64,000 nucleotides of DNA. Origin: Micromonospora eburnea (GTDB taxonomy: Bacteria; Actinomycetota; Actinomycetes; Mycobacteriales; Micromonosporaceae). Made by a program: the position numbers and the translations under genes. The notes under the pieces are model-generated. The model worked only from the letters and a program-made list of their open reading frames with translations, did no database searches and was not told where the DNA came from. The DNA is taken from contig NZ_FMHY01000002.1 in NCBI RefSeq assembly GCF_900090225.1, positions 2,604,001-2,668,000 of the forward strand. Reading direction: 5' to 3'. Shown here piece by piece: positions 58,699 to 64,000 of this stretch; position 1 is the first letter of the stretch, and each line of letters begins with the position of its first letter.

Positions 58699-59469
58699 AT
58701 GACCGAACCGGTTTGGGGTCCTGTGCACCAGGACATCGTCGGGCTGCTCGCCGACCACCCCGCCGACGTGCCGGCGGTCGTCGACCACCTCACCAAGCTC
58801 CAGGACCTGCTGGTCCGGCTGCCTCCGCTGGAGGAGAGCTGCCCCCTGGCGGACTTCAACAAGCTCTACCTGGTCATCACCAGCACCGTTCTCGACGGCC
58901 TGTACGACGACCGGTTCACCGACCCCGCCTTCCTGGCCCGCCTGGACGTGGAGTTCGCCGCCCGCTACTTCGACGCGTTGCGGTTCTGGACCGAGTCCAG
59001 CCCGAACACCCCGAAGGCGTGGTCGTGCCTGTTCAAGCGGATGCGCGGCCCGGACGCCCGGCCGCTGCCCTCGGCCGCCGCCGGGGTGAACGCGCACATC
59101 AACTACGACCTGCCGTTCGCGCTGGTGACCACGTTCGACAGCCTGGAGTCGGAGCCGGTCGACGGCAGCGACCAGCACCGCGACTACCTGGAGATCAACA
59201 AGATCTTCGCCGAGCGGATCCCGGGGCTGCGCCGGGGCTACCTGGACAACTGGCAACTGATGATCGACATGCTCAACGGCGACATCGACGACTGGTACCA
59301 GGGCGAACTAGTGGAATACACCCGGAACGTCGCCTGGCGCAACGCGCAGAAGATCTGGCGCTGCCGGCACGACCCGGAGGCCCGCGAGTGTGAGCGGCGG
59401 CGGTTGGACGACAACGCCGCGCTGCTCGGCCGGTTGCTGCTGTCGCCGCTCGGGTCGTTCCTCCAGTAG
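58699..59469 (+). CDS. DUF5995 family protein
   Basis: The product is a 256-residue soluble, mainly helical protein. Conserved-looking segments are PLADFNKLYLVITSTVLDGL, MRGPDARPLPSAAAGVNAHINYDLPFALV and YLEINKIFAERIPGL in outline. Family members have no known activity; the NAHINYDL segment with His and Asp may be a metal or active-site region (inference). The ATG follows GGAGGAAAA. It may be the first target of the LuxR LAL gene just upstream. Confidence 0.82.
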   Translation: MTEPVWGPVHQDIVGLLADHPADVPAVVDHLTKLQDLLVRLPPLEESCPLADFNKLYLVITSTVLDGLYDDRFTDPAFLARLDVEFAARYFDALRFWTESSPNTPKAWSCLFKRMRGPDARPLPSAAAGVNAHINYDLPFALVTTFDSLESEPVDGSDQHRDYLEINKIFAERIPGLRRGYLDNWQLMIDMLNGDIDDWYQGELVEYTRNVAWRNAQKIWRCRHDPEARECERRRLDDNAALLGRLLLSPLGSFLQ

Positions 59470-59714
59470 CCACGGGCCGGTCCCTCCCCTCGCGGCGCCG
59501 CCCGGTGTGACCCCGCCGCGCCGCGCTCGCAAGATCGTGCTCGATCCGCTGGTAGGGCCATCCGGCCAGCGAGGAAGCCACTGCTTCTGCTTCGAGCACG
59601 ACCTTCGGGCGTGCCGCCCGGACGACGCGCCGATGATCTCCACTGGTTGTCGGGTTCGGCCGGGCGGTGACCGGAGAACCGCCTACGGTCGGTTCAGGGC
59701 CGGAAGGGATGACC

Positions 59715-61823
59715 ATGGCGGAGGGACGGGACGGGGCGTCGCAGCCCCGGCGTCCGCGGGAGCGGCGCAACCAGGGGCAGGCCGCTGCGGCGGATCGCGC
59801 GCTGCGCGCCGCCCGCGACCCGGGGCACGGCGACCGTGCCGGCCGGGAGCCGATCCAGGTTCCCGCCTGCGTGGCGAGCCCGGTGCGACCGCGCGAACCG
59901 GCCAGCCGGCTGAGCCGGTGGCTGTTCCAGCACCAGGTGCAGCCGGTCGGCCCGGAGACCCGGGAGCACCAGGCGTCCGCGCACGCCTGGTGGCGGGTGA
60001 TGTGCCTGACCGGCCTCGACTATTTCTCCACCCTGTCCTACCTGCCGGGCATCGCGGCGGTGGCGGCCGGGGCGCTCTCCCCGCTGGCCACCCTCCTGAT
60101 CGTGGCGCTGACCCTGTTCGGGATGCTGCCGATGTACCGGCGGGTGGCCAGGGAGAGCCCGCATGGCCAGGGCTCGGTGGCCATGCTGGAGCGGCTGCTG
60201 CCGTTCTGGCGGGGCAAGATCTTCGTGCTGGTGCTGCTCGGCTTCGTGGCCACCTCGTGGATCGTCACGATCACCCTGTCGGCCGCCGACGCGACGGTGC
60301 ACCTGCTGGAGAACCCGTACCTGCCGAAGTCTTTCCCGCACGGCGGCACCGCGCCGGTGGTGGTGACCGGGGTGCTGCTGCTCATCCTCGGCGGCGTGTT
60401 CCTGATGGGGTTCCGCGAGGCGGTGCAGGTCGCCGTCCCCCTTGTCGCGGTCTTCCTCGTACTGAACGCGGTGATCGTGGTCGTCAGCCTGTCGCATGTT
60501 CTCGCCAACCCGGCGGTGGTCAGCGGCTGGACGCAGCGGTTGACCAGCACCGTCGGTGGGGCCGGCGACCTGGTCCGCACGTCCGTGCTGGCCTTCCCGC
60601 TGCTGGTGCTGGGGCTCTCCGGTTTCGAGACCGGGGTGAGCATGATGCCGCTGATCAAGGGGGACGGCCCGGACACCGAGGCGCGGCTGCGGGCGCGCAT
60701 CCGCAACACCCGCAAGCTGCTCGCCACCGCGGCGCTGATCATGTCGGTCTACCTGATCGCCACCACGTTCGTCACCACGGTGCTGATCCCGCCCGAGGAG
60801 TTCCAGCCCGGCGGAGCGGCCAACGGGCGGGCGCTGGCCTGGGTGGCCCACGAGCACCTGGGCGAGGGGTTCGGCACGATCTACGACATCAGCAGCATTC
60901 TCATCCTCTGGTTCGCGGGTGCGTCGGCGATGGCCGGCCTGATCAACATCGTGCCCCGCTACCTGCCCGCCTACGGCATGGCGCCGGAGTGGGGACGGGC
61001 CATCCGCCCGGTGGTGCTGGTCTATCTGGTGGTCAGCCTCGTCATCACCGTCGCCTTCAGGGCGGACGTCAACGCCCAGGCCGGCGCGTACGCCACCGGG
61101 ATCCTGGCGATGATGGTCTCCGGCTCGATCGCGGTGACCATCTCGGCGTACCGGGAGCGGCACCCCTTCGCCGGGATCGGCTTCGCGATGCTCAGCGCGG
61201 TGCTGCTCTACGCGCTCACCGAGAACGTGATCGAGAAACCGGACGGCATCGCCATCTCCGGGTTGTTCATCGCCGGCATCATCGCCGTCTCGCTCATCTC
61301 CAGGGTGACCAGGACCACCGAGCTGCGCGCCGAGCGGATTGAGTTCGACGAGCCGGCCCGGCGGTTCGTCGCCGAGTCGGTCGCCCACGACGGCCGGCTG
61401 CACCTGATCGCGAACAAGCGGCAGACGGGCTCGCTGAAGGAGTACCGGGTCAAGGAGCGCGCGCAGCGCGGGATGAACCCCGTACCGGGCGCCGCCGACG
61501 TGCTGTTCCTGGAGATCGACGTGAGTGACCCGTCGCAGTTCAGCCACGTGCTGCAGGTGCACGGGGTGGAGGTCGGCGGTTACCGGATCCTGCGGGCCAG
61601 CAGCCCCGCCGCGCCGAACGCGATCGCCGCCATCCTGCTGGCCCTCCGGGACGCCACCGGGGTGCGCCCGCACTGCCACTTCGAGTGGTCCGAGGGGAAT
61701 CCCATCGCCCACCTGTTGCGTTACCTGATCCTCGGCCGCGGCGACACGCCACCGGTGGTCCGCGAGATCATCCGCAAGTCCGAGCCGGAGCCCACCCGCC
61801 GCCCGGGCATCCACGTCGGCTGA
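59715..61823 (+). CDS. APC-family permease with C-terminal soluble domain
   Basis: The product is 702 residues. A basic, disordered N-terminus of about 95 residues is followed by twelve hydrophobic helices. The first contains the APC motif [16 protein letters not shown], and further on [21 protein letters not shown] is typical of helix VI. After the last helix ([16 protein letters not shown]) come about 170 residues of a soluble domain ([16 protein letters not shown] ... [17 protein letters not shown]). Long APC members of this kind are annotated as amino acid permeases; some APC relatives carry K+. The ATG is chosen because GGAAGG lies 7 nt upstream. Confidence 0.87.
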   Translation: MAEGRDGASQPRRPRERRNQGQAAAADRALRAARDPGHGDRAGREPIQVPACVASPVRPREPASRLSRWLFQHQVQPVGPETREHQASAHAWWRVMCLTGLDYFSTLSYLPGIAAVAAGALSPLATLLIVALTLFGMLPMYRRVARESPHGQGSVAMLERLLPFWRGKIFVLVLLGFVATSWIVTITLSAADATVHLLENPYLPKSFPHGGTAPVVVTGVLLLILGGVFLMGFREAVQVAVPLVAVFLVLNAVIVVVSLSHVLANPAVVSGWTQRLTSTVGGAGDLVRTSVLAFPLLVLGLSGFETGVSMMPLIKGDGPDTEARLRARIRNTRKLLATAALIMSVYLIATTFVTTVLIPPEEFQPGGAANGRALAWVAHEHLGEGFGTIYDISSILILWFAGASAMAGLINIVPRYLPAYGMAPEWGRAIRPVVLVYLVVSLVITVAFRADVNAQAGAYATGILAMMVSGSIAVTISAYRERHPFAGIGFAMLSAVLLYALTENVIEKPDGIAISGLFIAGIIAVSLISRVTRTTELRAERIEFDEPARRFVAESVAHDGRLHLIANKRQTGSLKEYRVKERAQRGMNPVPGAADVLFLEIDVSDPSQFSHVLQVHGVEVGGYRILRASSPAAPNAIAAILLALRDATGVRPHCHFEWSEGNPIAHLLRYLILGRGDTPPVVREIIRKSEPEPTRRPGIHVG

Positions 61824-61826
61824 CCG

Positions 61827-61860
61827 GCAGGCCGCCGGCCAGCCTCCCGGGACGGCCTGC
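61827..61860 (+). terminator. Hairpin after the APC permease gene
   Basis: GCAGGCCG and CGGCCTGC are perfect 8-bp arms separated by 18 nt, directly after the stop. Confidence 0.45.
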
Positions 61861-61944
61861 GGGTGGGGACGAACACCGACCGTGACGCCCCCGGGACCCG
61901 ACGAGGCGGCACCGCGGGGAGTGGGGCGGGCCGGGGGCGGCGGC

Positions 61945-62151
61945 CTACTTCGACGGTTCGGGGAGGGCGCAGTCCACCTTCGGGTTGGCGCCGATGTAGT
62001 TCAGCGGGCCGGCCACGATGGTGACCAGGATGGTGCCCGCCTCGGCGCAGTTCTTCTCGTCCTCGGTGTAGTACCCGCGCTGCCCGGCGGCGATCGCGCC
62101 GATGATGAGCCAGATGACGACCAGGACGCCGACTATCGAGGTGCCGCGCAT
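61945..62151 (-). CDS. Small membrane protein with extracytoplasmic Cys pair
   Basis: The product is 68 residues: one N-terminal transmembrane helix (TSIVGVLVVIWLIIGAIAAGQRG), then a short tail with Cys at EKNCAEAG and at KVDCALPEP, which could form one disulfide. Proteins of this pattern (GYYTEDEKNCAEAGTILVTIVAGPLNYIG in outline) are widespread in actinobacteria, with no known function. GGAGG precedes the ATG by 6-7 nt; a GTG/ATG extension upstream lacks family character. Confidence 0.75.
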   Translation of the reverse strand: MRGTSIVGVLVVIWLIIGAIAAGQRGYYTEDEKNCAEAGTILVTIVAGPLNYIGANPKVDCALPEPSK

Positions 62152-62265
62152 GGGTTGCCTCCACGGGGTGGGGTGGTCGAGGTGAAGGTCAGGTACCCGC
62201 AGCGGGACCGCGGTCAAACCGCGCCGGTGACGCCGGCGCGGCCGACTTCGACCAGCGCGGTCGGG

Positions 62266-63468
62266 TCAGTGCGGCGGGGCCGGGCTCTCGGGCGGCCGGC
62301 CCCGGCTGCGTAGGTAGTCGGCCCCGGCCACTCCGGCCAGCACCAGCATGCTCCCGAGCGCGGCGAGGAGCAGCGGGAGGAAGACGACGGCCGGCGCGAT
62401 GGTGAGCAGGGCCAGCAGCCCACCGGGGCGGGAGATCGACACCCGGCTGAACACCTCGTACTCGAAGGCGGCGCGACCGGCCAGGAACATCGCCGGCCCA
62501 CCGAGGATGACCGCCGCCCAGGCCGGCGGCGTACGCCCGGTCGGGTCGTGCAGCACCAGGTCGAACCCGCCCGCGGTGGTCACCACCCCGGCCACCATCA
62601 GCAGATGGGTGTACGGCGCGGTGAGCAGGAAGCGGCTGGGCTGCCTCGCCCGAGAGATGGCGTCCGGCAGCAGCTCGCCGGACTTGTGCACGTAGATCCG
62701 CCAGAGCAGCAGGGTGGTGACGAAGGCGATCGCGAACGCGGCGAGGTTCTCCACCTCGGAGTGACTGATGCTGTACATGGTGCCGGTGACCAGGATGGCG
62801 TCGCCCAGGGCGATGATGAAGAACTGCTGGAAGCGTTCGGACAGATGCTCGGCGGTGATCGTCCGCTGGACGTCCGGGATCGCGCCGAGCCTGGGCACCG
62901 GGTAGGCGAGCCGGAAACCGACGTAGTCGATGCCGAGCGCCAGCGCCCAGAGCGTCTCCCGGGCGTAACCGTGCACCACGCCGCCGATCAGCCAGGGTAT
63001 GGCGGAGACCGAGAACCAGACGAAGACCCGGATCGCCCGGCGCTGGGCCTGCGGTCGGTGCCAGGACGCGGGCAGGAGGTACAGTCCGCGTCCGAGATGG
63101 ATCGCCACGTACGTGCCGGCGAAGACCAGGCCCCGGGCGGTGAACGCCTCCGGGATGGTGGTGGTCATCAGCAGCGCGCCGAACATCACCACCGCGATGA
63201 GTAGTTTGATCTCGGAACGCTGCGGGTCGTACATGTCGGTGACCAGGGTGGTGATCGCCCAGGTCCACCAGACCGCCATCAGCAGGAGCAGGGACTGGAA
63301 GGCGTGCTCCCAGGATGCCTCGGTGATCAGGTTGCGCGAGATGAGGCTGAGCGCGACCACGTACACCAGGTCGAAGAAGAGCTCCAGCAGGGTCACCCGG
63401 CGGGGTGAATCGGGGTCACGGAGCGGAGGCCGCCCCTCCGCGGCCGGGTCCGGCGTGGCGAAGGGCAC
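62266..63468 (-). CDS. ltrA: Low-temperature-requirement protein A (LtrA) family membrane protein
   Basis: The product is 400 residues with about ten helices. The family opening RVTLLELFFDLVYVVALSLISRNL is intact, as are EHLSERFQQFFIIALGDAILVTG and the later THLLMVAGVV. First named in Listeria for growth at low temperature; its biochemical role is unknown. The GTG gives PFATPDPAAEG, a disordered start of about 23 residues. No Shine-Dalgarno sequence is obvious. It is 114 bp from the small Cys-pair membrane gene on the same strand. Confidence 0.88.
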   Translation of the reverse strand: MPFATPDPAAEGRPPLRDPDSPRRVTLLELFFDLVYVVALSLISRNLITEASWEHAFQSLLLLMAVWWTWAITTLVTDMYDPQRSEIKLLIAVVMFGALLMTTTIPEAFTARGLVFAGTYVAIHLGRGLYLLPASWHRPQAQRRAIRVFVWFSVSAIPWLIGGVVHGYARETLWALALGIDYVGFRLAYPVPRLGAIPDVQRTITAEHLSERFQQFFIIALGDAILVTGTMYSISHSEVENLAAFAIAFVTTLLLWRIYVHKSGELLPDAISRARQPSRFLLTAPYTHLLMVAGVVTTAGGFDLVLHDPTGRTPPAWAAVILGGPAMFLAGRAAFEYEVFSRVSISRPGGLLALLTIAPAVVFLPLLLAALGSMLVLAGVAGADYLRSRGRPPESPAPPH

Positions 63469-63665
63469 GAGCGGCTCCGTGACGGGATCGGTGCGGCGGG
63501 CCGTCCGGCCCCGTCACCGACGGTAGCGGCGGCTACCTCAACTCGTGTCCGGTTTTGGGCTTTCCATCCGGCCTGGACCGAGGAGCGAGCCGGCTGGAGG
63601 TCGTACGGGCATGGGCTCCGCCCGGGCCGATGGTGACGCGGTGTCAGCACCGGCCCGGGACGGGC

Positions 63666-64000
63666 TCAGGCCTTTCCGTCGGCGCCGGCCAGCGTCTTCG
63701 CCTGCTCCGGCCAGGTCGCCAGGCCCGGCGCGGCGCGCAGGCCGGCGGCCTTGATGACCTCCCGGAGCGCGGCCTCGTCCAGTCCGGCGAGCTGCCGGTA
63801 GGTGTGGATGCCGGCGGCTTGGAGGCCGGCGGCCATCTTGGGGCCGATGCCCTGGATCTTCCGGAAGTCGTCGGCGGGCCCGCTGTCGGGTGTGGCGACG
63901 GCGGATGCGGCGGGCTCCGTCACAGCCGCCGTGCTGTTCTCGACCGAGGCACGCGGCGCGGGGATGACGGCCGGCTCGGCGGGGTCCGTGGCCGACTCCG
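63666..64000 (-). CDS. Helix-hairpin-helix domain protein, C-terminus only (continues past window)
   Basis: About 111 C-terminal residues are visible and the frame is open to the right edge. The last 60 residues form a helix-hairpin-helix unit: FRKIQGIGPKMAAGLQAAGIHTYRQLAGL then LREVIKAAGL in outline, as in the Rieske/L21-like HhH tails fused to many actinobacterial proteins. Upstream is an Ala/Pro/Glu-rich linker (ESATDPAEPAVIPAPRAS). A GTG at 63923 could begin a short protein, but the open frame suggests a larger parent. Function cannot be judged from the tail. Confidence 0.7.
   Translation of the reverse strand, partial: ESATDPAEPAVIPAPRASVENSTAAVTEPAASAVATPDSGPADDFRKIQGIGPKMAAGLQAAGIHTYRQLAGLDEAALREVIKAAGLRAAPGLATWPEQAKTLAGADGKA

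Overview
The window looks like a chromosomal segment of a high-GC actinobacterium, most likely a member of the Micromonosporaceae (Micromonospora-like). The reasons are the very high G+C content, the frequent GTG starts, the complete Pup-proteasome gene set, and a gene order that follows the mycobacterial recB-like/trmI/mpa/dop/pup/prcBA/pafABC/tatAC/helY/exonuclease synteny. No rRNA, tRNA, CRISPR array, insertion sequence or prophage was recognised. The species placement is inference.

Region 1 (1-13 kb) is the Pup-proteasome locus. It holds a RecB-like nuclease and a divergent M50 protease translationally coupled to trmI, then a hypothetical gene, a ferredoxin and the proteasomal AAA+ ATPase arc(mpa). 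These are followed by dop, pup (encoded with a C-terminal Glu), an endonuclease-VII-like HNH gene, prcB, prcA and the Pup ligase pafA, with a dTDP-glucose 4,6-dehydratase inserted on the opposite strand. Pup is ligated to targets by PafA, removed by Dop, and recognised by the ARC coiled coils, which feed the PrcA/PrcB chamber.

Region 2 (13-30 kb) is housekeeping: membrane and DUF3866 proteins, a CDF metal exporter, the WYL regulators pafB-pafC, tatA-tatC, an orphan TOPRIM protein, a lipid kinase, an EamA exporter, a HAD phosphatase, the helY helicase and a 5'-3' exonuclease.

Region 3 (30-40 kb) is accessory and built from regulator/effector pairs: TetR with an FAD monooxygenase (an operator fills the promoter spacer), HxlR with a metallo-beta-lactamase-fold hydrolase, an HxlR-peroxiredoxin fusion divergent from an MFS exporter, a secreted esterase with a CBM2, an ABC transporter with a TetR regulator, and a zinc-independent L36 gene.

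Region 4 (40-49 kb) concerns polysaccharides: a secreted discoidin/beta-helix protein, a CBM2-GH5 cellulase under a CebR/CelR-like operator, a phosphotransferase, and a LacI regulator with its own GAGCGCTC palindrome next to an MFS transporter.

Region 5 (49-64 kb) has a 25-bp tandem repeat, two overlapping crcB genes, a paaK-like ligase with a PaaI-like thioesterase, a hydrolase, a nested inverted repeat of unknown function, a cyclase-AAA protein with degenerate catalytic motifs divergent from a LAL-family LuxR regulator, a DUF5995 protein, an APC permease, an LtrA protein and a partial helix-hairpin-helix protein.

A feature of the whole window is that at least 16 genes have a TANNNT hexamer ending 6 or 7 nt before the start codon, the signature of leaderless transcripts; I used it to choose several starts.
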